Source: Thaumasiovibrio subtropicus (GTDB lineage Bacteria; Pseudomonadota; Gammaproteobacteria; Enterobacterales; Vibrionaceae). From it: DNA of 64,000 nt. The notes beneath the pieces were generated by a model that saw only the letters and a program-made list of their open reading frames with translations, made no database searches and was not told the DNA's origin. Shown piece by piece: positions 28,918 to 37,496 of this stretch. Location of the stretch: contig NZ_AP023054.1 in assembly GCF_019703835.1 (NCBI RefSeq), positions 1,612,001 through 1,676,000 on the forward strand, read 5' to 3'. The position numbers were made by a program, and so were the translations under genes. Numbering within the stretch: the stretch's first letter is position 1; every line of letters starts with the position of its first letter.

Positions 28918-29844
28918 TTAACATTGCACGCCAAAGAACTGCCTGAATTTTCGCCACTTTAAATTAGCCACGTCAAAATGCCCCTGCTTAAAGTGAATCT
29001 GTTGTCCGAAGCGTGCTTGAGAGAAGCGAAAAAGATCGGTTTTCATCACAACACCCATCTTAGGGTAGCCGCCGATTGTTTGACGATCAGACATCAAGAC
29101 AATCGGTTGGCCAGCGTTAGTGATTTGTATTGCACCGAGGACAATACCTTCAGATATTACACCGTTTAAGTGGCTGTTAATGGGGGCGCCATTTAAGCAG
29201 TAGCCCATACGATTACATTTTTGAGTGACGGTGTAACCTGATTGAAAAAAAGTCGCTTTGGCTTCCGCTTCAAATTGATGGAACTGATAGCTTGGCAATA
29301 CATGAAGCGTTAGATTTGCATTGTAATTTGGTATGTGACGCGTGGAGAGCGCTTTCATCTTAAGAGGTTGGGTATGTATTTGGTACGGCAACTCATCTTG
29401 GTTTTGCAAGGCCAAGCCATCACCATACAAGCCCCCCAATTGATTGCGGATCACAGTACTCTGGCTGTTTAGGGTGTTAGGAACTTTAAACCCGTCTTTC
29501 ACCGCCAGATAAAGGTAATTACCTGACTTGAAACCGCTAATTGTTAACACATCCCCTGCATTTGCGCGGTGAGTTTGCCAGTGCTGGATGCTGGCGTCAT
29601 TGAGCTTACTGTTTGCGTCTGCGCCACAGAGCGTAAAATCTGTAGGCGATTGAAATTGAAAAGCACATAATCCTAAGGTGATCTCTAAACAACTCGCATT
29701 CGGTGGGTTGTTGAGTAAGGTATTCGCCCAGCAAAATGCGTGAAGATCCATAGGACCACCTTGGCTTAACCCAAAGTGGGCGACACCATAGCGGCCAAGA
29801 TCTTGCAGAAGAATCGAGGGTCCAGCACGGAGGACGGTTAACAT
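28918..29844 (-). CDS. pxpC: 5-oxoprolinase subunit C (biotin-dependent carboxyltransferase-like domain)
   Basis: 308 residues, the usual length of PxpC (formerly YbgK, allophanate hydrolase subunit 2 family). The N-terminus LRAGPSILLQDLGRYG followed by GLSQGGPMDLHAF is the family hallmark, and GGYPKMGVVMKTDL near the C-terminus is also typical. With PxpA and PxpB it forms the prokaryotic ATP-dependent 5-oxoprolinase that opens 5-oxo-L-proline to glutamate, disposing of a damage product formed spontaneously from glutamine. It is the last gene of pxpA-pxpB-pxpC; its ATG overlaps the pxpB stop by 7 bp (ATGTTAA), implying coupled translation. Cytosolic. Confidence 0.93.
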   Translation of the reverse strand: MLTVLRAGPSILLQDLGRYGVAHFGLSQGGPMDLHAFCWANTLLNNPPNASCLEITLGLCAFQFQSPTDFTLCGADANSKLNDASIQHWQTHRANAGDVLTISGFKSGNYLYLAVKDGFKVPNTLNSQSTVIRNQLGGLYGDGLALQNQDELPYQIHTQPLKMKALSTRHIPNYNANLTLHVLPSYQFHQFEAEAKATFFQSGYTVTQKCNRMGYCLNGAPINSHLNGVISEGIVLGAIQITNAGQPIVLMSDRQTIGGYPKMGVVMKTDLFRFSQARFGQQIHFKQGHFDVANLKWRKFRQFFGVQC

Positions 29845-30509
29845 TTCTCTGCCTCCAAGCGCTCAAAATATTGCTCACGTGAAATAGATTCAAACCTTAC
29901 TTGCATACCGACTTTGAGTAACGAATCTTGTGGACTCTGTTTGTCGAATAGCGGCAGTGGGCATAGCCCTAGTACGTGCCAGCCTCCGGGCGACTCGCTA
30001 GGATAGACTGCCGTTTGGCGATCAGCGATCGCAATGCTGCCTGCGTTAACACGCTTTGGTGTAGATAACCTCGGCAAAACAAGCGAGGGAGGTAGCTCGG
30101 CCATAAAACCAAATCCCGGCATAAAACCTATTGCACAAACGGTGTAGTGGGTAGACGTATGTAGATGGATCAGTTCCGCGGGGGTCAGCTTTAGCGAAGC
30201 CGCAGTCTTATCAAGATCGGTGTAGGCTGCTTGGTGATAGTATCCGGGGATCACAACTGGCGGGGAATGTGGCGATATTGGAGTCGCTTGTGCTACATCG
30301 ACTAAGACAGTGCGTAGCTCAGTCAAGTCGGGCACTTCTACAAACTCAACGAGCAAGGTTGTATAGGAAGGGGTGAGGTCACGTACATTGCGCACAAAGC
30401 GCTGCTTGATGGCTGAGCAAGCAGATTGAATCTGACTTGGTAAACCGACATCAATGTCATTACCAAACTTGATGAGGACGCTATTTTCGTTAACTTGCTG
30501 TAGTTCCAT
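29838..30509 (-). CDS. pxpB: 5-oxoprolinase subunit B
   Basis: 223 residues, matching PxpB (YbgJ, allophanate hydrolase subunit 1 family, ~218 in E. coli). Family signatures seen are CAIGFMPGFGFMAELP, LPRLSTPKRVNAGSIAIA and the PSESPGGWHVLG segment near the C-terminus. It works with PxpC and PxpA in cytosolic 5-oxoproline cleavage. It sits 21 bp downstream of pxpA and overlaps pxpC by 7 bp, so the three are one transcription unit with a fixed A-B-C order. Confidence 0.94.
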   Translation of the reverse strand: MELQQVNENSVLIKFGNDIDVGLPSQIQSACSAIKQRFVRNVRDLTPSYTTLLVEFVEVPDLTELRTVLVDVAQATPISPHSPPVVIPGYYHQAAYTDLDKTAASLKLTPAELIHLHTSTHYTVCAIGFMPGFGFMAELPPSLVLPRLSTPKRVNAGSIAIADRQTAVYPSESPGGWHVLGLCPLPLFDKQSPQDSLLKVGMQVRFESISREQYFERLEAEKC

Positions 30510-30530
30510 TGCGTTGCTTCGAGTCCTAAG

Positions 30531-31259
30531 CTATTGATCTGATTTTAGCCAGTGCGAGACTTGTCTCACCATCTCGATCGCTTTTGGGGTATCGCCATGT
30601 ACACAAAGTGAATGGATTGGGAAATTCAGACGCTTTCCAGAATGCGAGGTGATAAATCCTTGCTTTAAATCGTCAATGCGTGATTTCAGCTCAATATCCG
30701 AGATGAGTAATGCCTCTGCATGTTGGCGTGGCAGTAGACGGCCATTATCTGCATAGTGGCGATCGACAAATGCTTCGTAGATGAGTGCACATTGATGTTT
30801 ATCCGCAAGTTGTTGGTAATCGCGGTATTCTTCTGTCGCGAGTGCCATCAAGGGTAATCCTAACCCCGCAGATGTCGATGCTATCGCTTCAAATACCTCA
30901 TGGTCTTCCATCATTAAATTATACAAGGCACCGTGGGGCTTTATATAGGCTACGGTGGTGTTCTCTAGCAGACAAAATGCTTGCAATGCGCCTACTTGAT
31001 AGGTGATGAGTGCCTTTATCTCATCGAGAGAGTGGGGTATGGCACGACGCCCAAATCCCACTTTGTCGTCATAGCCGGGGTGAGCACCTATCAGCAATTG
31101 GTGCTTCACGGCCAGTTTAACCGTTGTCGCCATGGTTGCTGGGTCAGATGCGTGAAAGCCGCAGGCAATGTTGGCTTGATTGAGAAAAGGAAAGAGTGCT
31201 TCATCATTACCGAGCGTCCATGGGCCATAACTTTCACCGACATCGCTGTTAATTTTCAT
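30531..31259 (-). CDS. pxpA: 5-oxoprolinase subunit A (LamB/YcsF family)
   Basis: 242 residues against 244 in E. coli PxpA. It begins MKINSDVGESYG, the conserved metal-site start of the LamB/YcsF family (usual form DLNEG/DxGE), and has NIACGFHASDP, GAHPGYDD, YIKPHGALYN and CVHGDTP, all conserved family blocks on a TIM-barrel-like deacetylase fold. It is the first gene of the pxpABC operon. Divergent from the J-domain gene across 154 bp in which I see no clear regulatory site. The ribosome binding site before the ATG is weak. Confidence 0.95.
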   Translation of the reverse strand: MKINSDVGESYGPWTLGNDEALFPFLNQANIACGFHASDPATMATTVKLAVKHQLLIGAHPGYDDKVGFGRRAIPHSLDEIKALITYQVGALQAFCLLENTTVAYIKPHGALYNLMMEDHEVFEAIASTSAGLGLPLMALATEEYRDYQQLADKHQCALIYEAFVDRHYADNGRLLPRQHAEALLISDIELKSRIDDLKQGFITSHSGKRLNFPIHSLCVHGDTPKAIEMVRQVSHWLKSDQ

Positions 31260-31413
31260 TTTGCTAACACGCCCTTGTTACTTTTTGTTCACAATACCAG
31301 TGCAATGAGAAATAGCAAACTCGAAATCCAGACTAAAATTAAAGTGTTAGCACTTTTGGGCGATGACTAACATGGCAATGACGATCAACGAAACAATGAG
31401 AAGATAACAATCA

Positions 31414-32529
31414 ATGACAACCTTTCATGAAATGCTCGGTACCGACGATAGTATGTCAGCGACGGAGGTAAAAAAGCGCTATAAATCGATATCGACGCGC
31501 GTCCACCCCGATAAAGGAGGGTCTGATGCATTGATGCGTATCGTGACGCAGTCCTATAACTTTGTATTGAAAGGTGATGGTAACAAAGAAGTCTTTAATA
31601 GTGTCACGGTTGAAAAAGGGGATGTCAGTAAACTGCAAGCGAAAGTCCGCTTATTGGAGAAGGAAAACCGCCAGCTTAAGGAAGCGTACGACCGAGTACA
31701 AAAAGAGAATGACAAGCTAAAAGAAGAACTAAAAGATCAAGTTGCTGAACAGTTTACGCAGCAGCGTCGCCATGACCGAGCCTCTCATCAAACGGATGAC
31801 GAGTTGAAGCGGCTTAAACGTCAGATTAAAGACAAAGAAAAAGAGTTCGCGAAACTCGAGGCTGAATACAATAGCTATCGTGAGAAGCGTGAACATGCGG
31901 TTGCCGTAGAGGGTGAACCGCAGAGACGTCGAGGTCCAAAGCGTGCCAGTGGGTTACTGGTTCTGTTGGGGATCATTTTGGTTGTCGCCATGTTGGGCTC
32001 GATGCCGGGTGTGAGCGAGAAAATTGCGGCGTTAATTGCCCCTAAAGAGGCAAAGGAAGAACGCGCAGTAACAATTGTAAGGCCACAAAAGCCAGTTGAA
32101 AACGACATCATTGAGTTGGAACCGTTGAGTGAGACCCAACCAGAGGTGATTACGTTGCCAACTGAATTCTTTGATATCCACCCGATCAATCAAGCTGGTA
32201 TGTGGGGTAACTTTCGCTATCAAGAAAGTGCACGTCCATACATAGCGGTGAAAAGTAAGAAAGGGTCGTACGTTGTTCGTGGGTGTGAAGGGAATTTTTA
32301 CTTCTACCTTAATTCGCCTAACAAACCGCTACGAGTTTCTCCAAACTTGTCCTATCGCCGTCAGCAAGAGAACTTTCATGTCTACGAGATCCAATATGGA
32401 AATGGTTCGGCATTGGATAACTGGTTTGACAGTAACAGTCTGCTGATCAATGGGGAATCATTTGCAAACGCCAATTTTGCTCAAGCAATCAACCGTCATA
32501 CGCAAACCTGTTTAGCCACAAACCGCTAG
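31414..32529 (+). CDS. Membrane-anchored J-domain protein with coiled coil
   Basis: 371 residues. Residues ~1-60 form a short J-domain with the HPD triad at 31-33 in VHPDKGG, the site that stimulates Hsp70 ATPase. Residues ~70-165 are highly charged and heptad-like, a probable coiled coil. One hydrophobic segment around 183-200 (LLVLLGIILVVAMLG) would anchor it with the J-domain in the cytosol and a ~170-residue C-terminal domain in the periplasm; that domain is unfamiliar to me (SYVVRGCEGNFYFYL, ending with a cysteine). It lacks the G/F region and zinc fingers of true DnaJ, so it is a type III J-protein. It is alone on the plus strand. Its Hsp70 partner is unknown; two atypical Hsp70s lie 22-27 kb away. 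Confidence 0.85.
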   Translation: MTTFHEMLGTDDSMSATEVKKRYKSISTRVHPDKGGSDALMRIVTQSYNFVLKGDGNKEVFNSVTVEKGDVSKLQAKVRLLEKENRQLKEAYDRVQKENDKLKEELKDQVAEQFTQQRRHDRASHQTDDELKRLKRQIKDKEKEFAKLEAEYNSYREKREHAVAVEGEPQRRRGPKRASGLLVLLGIILVVAMLGSMPGVSEKIAALIAPKEAKEERAVTIVRPQKPVENDIIELEPLSETQPEVITLPTEFFDIHPINQAGMWGNFRYQESARPYIAVKSKKGSYVVRGCEGNFYFYLNSPNKPLRVSPNLSYRRQQENFHVYEIQYGNGSALDNWFDSNSLLINGESFANANFAQAINRHTQTCLATNR

Positions 32530-32537
32530 TTTGACAT

Positions 32538-32565
32538 TGCCGCATCGTATTGATGCGGCAGGTTT
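32538..32565. terminator. Probable terminator hairpin between J-protein and RND genes
   Basis: TGCCGCATC (32538-32546) pairs perfectly with GATGCGGCA (32552-32560) around a 5-nt loop. The following T-run is weak (GGTTTAT). It separates two convergent genes, so it may act on either transcript; no strong T-run is seen on either side. Confidence 0.5.
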
Positions 32566-32584
32566 ATCGATGGCTCAATGCGGG

Positions 32585-35500
32585 TTACTGTGTGTTGTTC
32601 ATCTGAGTTGCGACATCCGATGTTGCCATCGTCAGAGGACGTTTGAATAGGGCTAACTTAAATGCAGCGGGGACAAAGAAGAATGACACTAGGGTGGTAA
32701 ACACAGTGCCGCCAGCGATAGCGATAGCAAACGGTGGCCAGAATCCACCGCCGCCAATGATGAGCGGCAAGAAGCCACCGACGGTGGTAATCGTTGTCGA
32801 TGTAATATGTCGAGTGCAACTCATAACACTTGATACGATCTCTTCTCTGTCACCTTGCAATGCCAGTGGACGAGTGCGTAACTCCGCGATGATAACGATC
32901 GCAGCGTTAATCGCGAGACCAACCAAACCCAGTAAGCCAATGATTACCGTAAAACCAAAGGGGTAGTTGAACAGCCACACTGACAACAAACCGAGCCCCG
33001 CCGCTTGCCCCCCGACTAAGAAAATAATGATGCTCAGGCGGAAGGAATTGAAGGACAGCACAACCACGCCGATCAACAAAGTGAAAACGACGAACAAGTT
33101 AGACATCAATTGATTGACCGATTCGTTACGCTCTGCTGACTCACCACCAAGCTCGAGTGTGTACCCCGGTGGGATAGTGATGTTTTTGGCGGCTAAACGC
33201 TCTACGAATATATCGAGTGCGGTTTGCGGCAGAATATTGGCTTGCAGATAACCTTCAATGACGTTGACACGACGCCCATCACGACGAGGTATGGCACCAA
33301 TACCAGGAATAAGTTCGGTTTGTGCTATCGCACTGAGCGGCTGAAACTGGCCATTACCTTGTTCTGCAGTAGGGAACTTAATGTTATCGACCGATTCAAT
33401 GCCCGTTCGCTGCTGAGCACTTAGCCTCACTCGAATCGGGATTTGTTCGGTAGCTTCAATTAAGTAGCCGCCGGTCACGCCTGAAAGACTTGCGTTAAGG
33501 TAGCGGGCAATATCTGACTGCAACATGGCGTTGATTTGGCCTTCATGAAGATTGACATCCACGTTGACGGTTGGCACACCAGGCAGCATAGTTTCACGCG
33601 TGTGTACGACATACGGCGTAGTGGCTAAGACACTGCGGATCTCTTCACTTAGGCTACGAATCTTATCGAGGTTGGGGCCGGAAACGCGAATTTCGATCGG
33701 GGCGTTAAAGGGGGGACCTTGTTCTAGTTTTCTGACTAAGGCTTGTGCTTGGGGTAAGCGTGTATCAAGTGCAACCTGCAGTTTCGGTATCAAGGTGTTT
33801 GCCGTGTTGAAGGTATCTGTTTTCACCATCGCTTGAGCAAAGTTCGCTGACCCTTGGTGTCGGCCGACGAGATTGTAGTAAAACGACGGAAAGTCGCGAC
33901 CGATGACCCAATTCAAACCTTCAATTCCCTCAAACTCATGGATAATCTCTGATGCCTGATTAACGACAAGGTGGGTAGCATCAATGCTGGCATTTGATGG
34001 CAAATGAAGTTGAATTTGAAACATGTCGCGGTCAGAAGGGGGGAAAAATTGCTCAGTGAGTTGGCTAATTGACCAAAAACCGACGCCCGGTACTGATGAG
34101 ACCAGGAGAACGGTCAAAATAGGATATTGCACCGCCTTCATCACTAAACGTCGAAAGGCATTTGACAGTCTTGGCAGATGAACACCACTGTGATACCAGC
34201 GTGGGTCAATGTCTTTGCTCGCAATCACTCGGCCAGCAAAGCCTGCGACTAGGGTGTGTGAAATGAGGTAAGAACCGACGAGAGAGAAGGAAACCGTGAT
34301 TGCGATAGCGCCGACAAACTCGCCTGCAGAGCCCGGCATTAAGAAGATGGGCGCAAAGGCAAGAATCGTCGTTAATGTTGATCCAAGAAGAGGGATCCAC
34401 AGATGATGGATAGCATGGAGTGCACTCTCTAAGTTACCTTTCCCTGCTTTTCGCTCTTCTTGAATGGTATCGACCATAACAATGGCATTATCCACCATAA
34501 TTCCCAAAGCTACGATAAGACCGGTGACTGACATTTGGTTGATCGGAATATCGAACAAGTTCATCAACACCAGTGTAAATGCCGAAGTGAGCGGCAAGGA
34601 CATGGCGACAATAAAGGCTGAGCGCAATCCAAGCGTAATGAGCAGTACGACAACGATGAGCGCAAAGCCCATTCCCATATTTTTCAGCAACTCGGTTAGC
34701 CGCTGTGTGGTGTAACCATTTTGCTCGAACAGTGTCACCATCTTGATATTGCTAGGTAACTCGGCCTGAAAATCAGTATATTTACGGTGTATTCTGTCTG
34801 TCCATAGGTCAACTCGCAGTGTTGACTGCATGCGAGACGCAACCACCACAGCGGGTTCACCATCGACAAGTGCGCGTTGTTCATCAGGGGTTTTCGCTTT
34901 GCGATAAACCTTTGCGACATCGCCAACGGTCACACGGTGGCCACTACCAAGTGTGAGTAAAGGTGCATTGAGGACGGTTTCGACACTATCGAGAGACTGT
35001 GAGAACTCAACTTGAAATCGGTAGCTATCATTGAAGAGTTCGCCCGCACTGGTTTTGGTATCAGAAGATTGAATCAAGCGCGAAATAGAATCCGCAGTGA
35101 GCCCAAGGCTGGCTGCTTTTTCTAAATCGAACTCAACCATGATCTCTTCTTCCGGCGCGCCATAAACTTCAACATACTCAGTGCCGGGTAGGTTGCGAAG
35201 TTGATTAGCAAGCTCATCTGCATAACGAGAAAGCACGAGGAGATCTGGAGGCGAGTCTTGCGCCCACTTTAGCGCGGTAATTGACGTAAAAGCTTGTGAC
35301 TTGCTGTTATCAAAGTCGGGTTTGGAGGTGCCAGCAGGAAGGCTGCCGTCGATGTCATTAAGCTTATCTCGGACCTTGGACCAAGCGGCTTCAGTGTCGG
35401 ACAGTGTCTCGTTGAGCTCGATGTTGATAATCGATATGCCAGTACGTGATACAGACTCGATAAGCTTGATCTCGTCTAGCTCACGTAACGCAAGTTCAAT

Positions 35501-35689
35501 GGGTTCGGTGATCAAAGCTTCAATGTGCTCAGGCTTACTCCCTGGGTTGTAAGTTGAAACACTTCCCCAGCGATTGACAAGCTTGGGATCTTCGGCCCTT
35601 GGCAGCGCTTGAATCGCGCCAAGCGCGGAGACCAACAGCATACCGATGCAGAGGATCAGTAGTCGACTGTTCGCAAGAATTTTGTTCAT
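32585..35689 (-). CDS. RND efflux transporter, inner-membrane pump (AcrB/MexB-like superfamily)
   Basis: 1,034 residues, standard for the hydrophobe/amphiphile efflux branch of RND pumps, with one N-terminal membrane helix, two large periplasmic loops and helix bundles 2-6 and 8-12. TM4 carries VALGIMVDNAIVMVDTIQEE with the proton-relay aspartate; SSVMSCTRHITSTTITTVGG and PFAIAIAGG mark the second half. It would pump drugs or toxic compounds from periplasm or membrane to outside with an adaptor and a TolC channel. Its ATG overlaps the stop of the upstream lipoprotein adaptor by 4 bp (ATGA). The substrate cannot be read from sequence. No outer-membrane gene is in this operon; a shared TolC or the LapE-type protein elsewhere could serve. 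Confidence 0.94.
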   Translation of the reverse strand: MNKILANSRLLILCIGMLLVSALGAIQALPRAEDPKLVNRWGSVSTYNPGSKPEHIEALITEPIELALRELDEIKLIESVSRTGISIINIELNETLSDTEAAWSKVRDKLNDIDGSLPAGTSKPDFDNSKSQAFTSITALKWAQDSPPDLLVLSRYADELANQLRNLPGTEYVEVYGAPEEEIMVEFDLEKAASLGLTADSISRLIQSSDTKTSAGELFNDSYRFQVEFSQSLDSVETVLNAPLLTLGSGHRVTVGDVAKVYRKAKTPDEQRALVDGEPAVVVASRMQSTLRVDLWTDRIHRKYTDFQAELPSNIKMVTLFEQNGYTTQRLTELLKNMGMGFALIVVVLLITLGLRSAFIVAMSLPLTSAFTLVLMNLFDIPINQMSVTGLIVALGIMVDNAIVMVDTIQEERKAGKGNLESALHAIHHLWIPLLGSTLTTILAFAPIFLMPGSAGEFVGAIAITVSFSLVGSYLISHTLVAGFAGRVIASKDIDPRWYHSGVHLPRLSNAFRRLVMKAVQYPILTVLLVSSVPGVGFWSISQLTEQFFPPSDRDMFQIQLHLPSNASIDATHLVVNQASEIIHEFEGIEGLNWVIGRDFPSFYYNLVGRHQGSANFAQAMVKTDTFNTANTLIPKLQVALDTRLPQAQALVRKLEQGPPFNAPIEIRVSGPNLDKIRSLSEEIRSVLATTPYVVHTRETMLPGVPTVNVDVNLHEGQINAMLQSDIARYLNASLSGVTGGYLIEATEQIPIRVRLSAQQRTGIESVDNIKFPTAEQGNGQFQPLSAIAQTELIPGIGAIPRRDGRRVNVIEGYLQANILPQTALDIFVERLAAKNITIPPGYTLELGGESAERNESVNQLMSNLFVVFTLLIGVVVLSFNSFRLSIIIFLVGGQAAGLGLLSVWLFNYPFGFTVIIGLLGLVGLAINAAIVIIAELRTRPLALQGDREEIVSSVMSCTRHITSTTITTVGGFLPLIIGGGGFWPPFAIAIAGGTVFTTLVSFFFVPAAFKLALFKRPLTMATSDVATQMNNTQ

Positions 35690-36765
35690 TGGTCACTTTC
35701 CCTGCGCGGCTCAATGATCTGTCCGGGGACTAAACGGTGGAGACCATTAACGACCAGTTGGTCACCGTCATGAATTGCCCCTGTAATATAGGCTTTGTGT
35801 TGGTTAGCGTGTATGACATTGACCGTACGACGCTCAATTCTGTTGTCATTATCTAGGGCAAACACGTTCCAAACACCGCGTACTCCATCAGTGAGTGCGG
35901 AAACTGGCACCCAATAGCCGGGCACCTTTTTCGTTTCTTTGACAGCCAGATAAGCGAGTTGGCCATTTAACAGACCTTGGTCATGAGGCAGACTGAACTT
36001 GAGTATCTGGGTACGCGAGAGCCGATCAATTTGCGCGGCTTGACGGATCAGTTGCGCTGGGTAGTCGCTGCCATTGATGCGCAGATTAAAACTATCTTGA
36101 CCCAACACATTCGCAATCAACTCTGTGGGTAAGCCGATACTCGCTTCAAGTTGCTCTGAAGACAGCAGTGAAATGGCACTTTGCCCGACATTCACCACAT
36201 CACCAATAGAGACAAAACGGTTAGCAACTAAGCCAGAGTAAGGCGCGTAAAGTGTGGATTTTTCGATACGCAAATTGACCGTCGCTAATGAGGCATCTAA
36301 CTGGTTTTGGCTGGCAATTAGGACTCGGCGTTCACTTGTCAGTGAATCGATTTCTGCTTCAGCACTGAACCCTTTGGATTTAAGCGTGCGTTGGCGCTTT
36401 AGATTTGCATCAATAAGATTAAGTTGCGCATCTAATTGGTTCTTCTGCGCGATAATTTGCGCTTGCTCGGTTTGCAAAATCGCGGTATCTAGGCGCAGCA
36501 GTGGCTCACCCACAGCGACGCGGTCCCCAGTGCTAACCCACACTTTATCGACTTTGCCACCGAGTTCAAATCCCAGTGAGGCTTGATTTGCCGCTTCAAC
36601 CATCCCAGTGAACTCTTTGGTAATCACATAACTATCGGATGCTGTTAGTGCAGCGACGTTGGCGACAGGAATAGAGACTTGGGCGTCAGTTGAAGCGGAC
36701 TGTCCGGCACTGTTGCAGCCAAAGAGCAAAGCAGAGCAGACAGAGATTACGAGTAGTTTTTTCAT
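35686..36765 (-). CDS. RND periplasmic adaptor lipoprotein (HlyD/AcrA family)
   Basis: 359 residues from the ATG at 36765; an in-frame extension to 36789 would put eight extra residues before the signal peptide and is unlikely. The start gives MKKLLVISVCSALLFGC, a lipoprotein signal with LFGC lipobox, so the adaptor is membrane-anchored in the periplasm. Then come a biotinyl-lipoyl half motif (GFELGGKVDKVWVSTGDRV), an alpha-hairpin (AQIIAQKNQLDAQLNLI) and the second half motif (STLYAPYSGLVANRFVSIGD). It links the RND pump to an outer-membrane channel. It overlaps the pump gene by 4 bp and is divergent from the tetR gene, which probably represses it. Confidence 0.93.
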   Translation of the reverse strand: MKKLLVISVCSALLFGCNSAGQSASTDAQVSIPVANVAALTASDSYVITKEFTGMVEAANQASLGFELGGKVDKVWVSTGDRVAVGEPLLRLDTAILQTEQAQIIAQKNQLDAQLNLIDANLKRQRTLKSKGFSAEAEIDSLTSERRVLIASQNQLDASLATVNLRIEKSTLYAPYSGLVANRFVSIGDVVNVGQSAISLLSSEQLEASIGLPTELIANVLGQDSFNLRINGSDYPAQLIRQAAQIDRLSRTQILKFSLPHDQGLLNGQLAYLAVKETKKVPGYWVPVSALTDGVRGVWNVFALDNDNRIERRTVNVIHANQHKAYITGAIHDGDQLVVNGLHRLVPGQIIEPRRESDQ

Positions 36766-36789
36766 AAGGCACCAAAAGCAAGTTTTCAA

Positions 36790-36847
36790 TTGGCATTACA
36801 GTTTCAGATGACTATAATGCAATCAAACTAGACTGTCCAGTTTGATT
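36790..36847. promoter_or_regulatory. Divergent promoters with one palindromic TetR-type operator
   Basis: Plus strand: TTGGCA (36790-36795), 17 bp, TATAAT (36813-36818), reading to tetR. Minus strand: TGGACA (36839-36834), 17 bp, TATAGT (36816-36811), reading to the adaptor-pump operon. A perfect 9-bp inverted repeat, AATCAAACT at 36821-36829 and AGTTTGATT at 36839-36847 with a 9-bp centre, covers the minus -35 box and the plus transcription start. Binding there by the TetR protein would shut both promoters. Confidence 0.8.
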
Positions 36848-36874
36848 GTTATTAAGATGTAATGGAGGTGCGCG

Positions 36875-37468
36875 TTGAAACCAAAATCGAAGCGAGAGCT
36901 TATCCTTGAAGCAGCGACAAAGCTCTTTATTGAACACGGATATGGCGTGTCTATGGATAACATTGCAAAACAAGCTGGTGTTTCAAAGCAAACGGTTTAT
37001 AGCCATTTCTCTAATAAAGATAGTTTGTATGAAGTGTGTATTGCAGATAAGTGCCAACAGATTTATCTCATGGAGGAGGCATTTGGTGATGAGCGATTGC
37101 TACCTGAAGTCCTTTTTGAATTTGGCCTCGCATTTCATAAGTTTATGCTTTCTTACGAAGCACAGTCGACATTCAAAGCGGCGGTTTCACAACAAGAGTC
37201 TCATCCGAACTTAGCGAAGGCCTACTTAAATGCTGGGCCTGAGCGAACAGGGCAACGGTTTGCTGAGTTTCTAACACGACGACAAGCCGCACGTGAACTT
37301 AGAGAAGGGATTGATACTCATCAGGCGTCGGTACAGTTTCTGTTGATGTGTCACGGGAGAGCGGTGATCCATCGCCAAATTGGACAAACGCTCAAAGAGT
37401 CAGATAAAGAAAAGCGCCATTATATACAAGAGTGTGTAAACATGTTTCTTGCTTATTATGGCGCTTGA
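36875..37468 (+). CDS. TetR family repressor, probable regulator of the RND operon
   Basis: 197 residues. The N-terminal helix-turn-helix is clear (ILEAATKLFIEHGYGVSMD, then IAKQAGVSKQTVYSHFSNKD), followed by an all-helical ligand domain of the AcrR/TetR_C type. The start is TTG at 36875: GGAGG lies 7 nt upstream, and the nearby ATG (36862) and GTG (36868) are in other frames. Divergent arrangement with the efflux operon and a shared palindrome indicate local repression of the pump and autoregulation, relieved by an unknown pump substrate. Confidence 0.92.
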   Translation: MKPKSKRELILEAATKLFIEHGYGVSMDNIAKQAGVSKQTVYSHFSNKDSLYEVCIADKCQQIYLMEEAFGDERLLPEVLFEFGLAFHKFMLSYEAQSTFKAAVSQQESHPNLAKAYLNAGPERTGQRFAEFLTRRQAARELREGIDTHQASVQFLLMCHGRAVIHRQIGQTLKESDKEKRHYIQECVNMFLAYYGA

Positions 37469-37496
37469 ATGCGTGAGGTCTAAAATAGGTTAGGGC

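Noticed and set aside
31414..32529. True DnaJ (Hsp40 type I)
   Set aside because: No G/F region and no CxxCxGxG zinc fingers; a TM helix is present instead.
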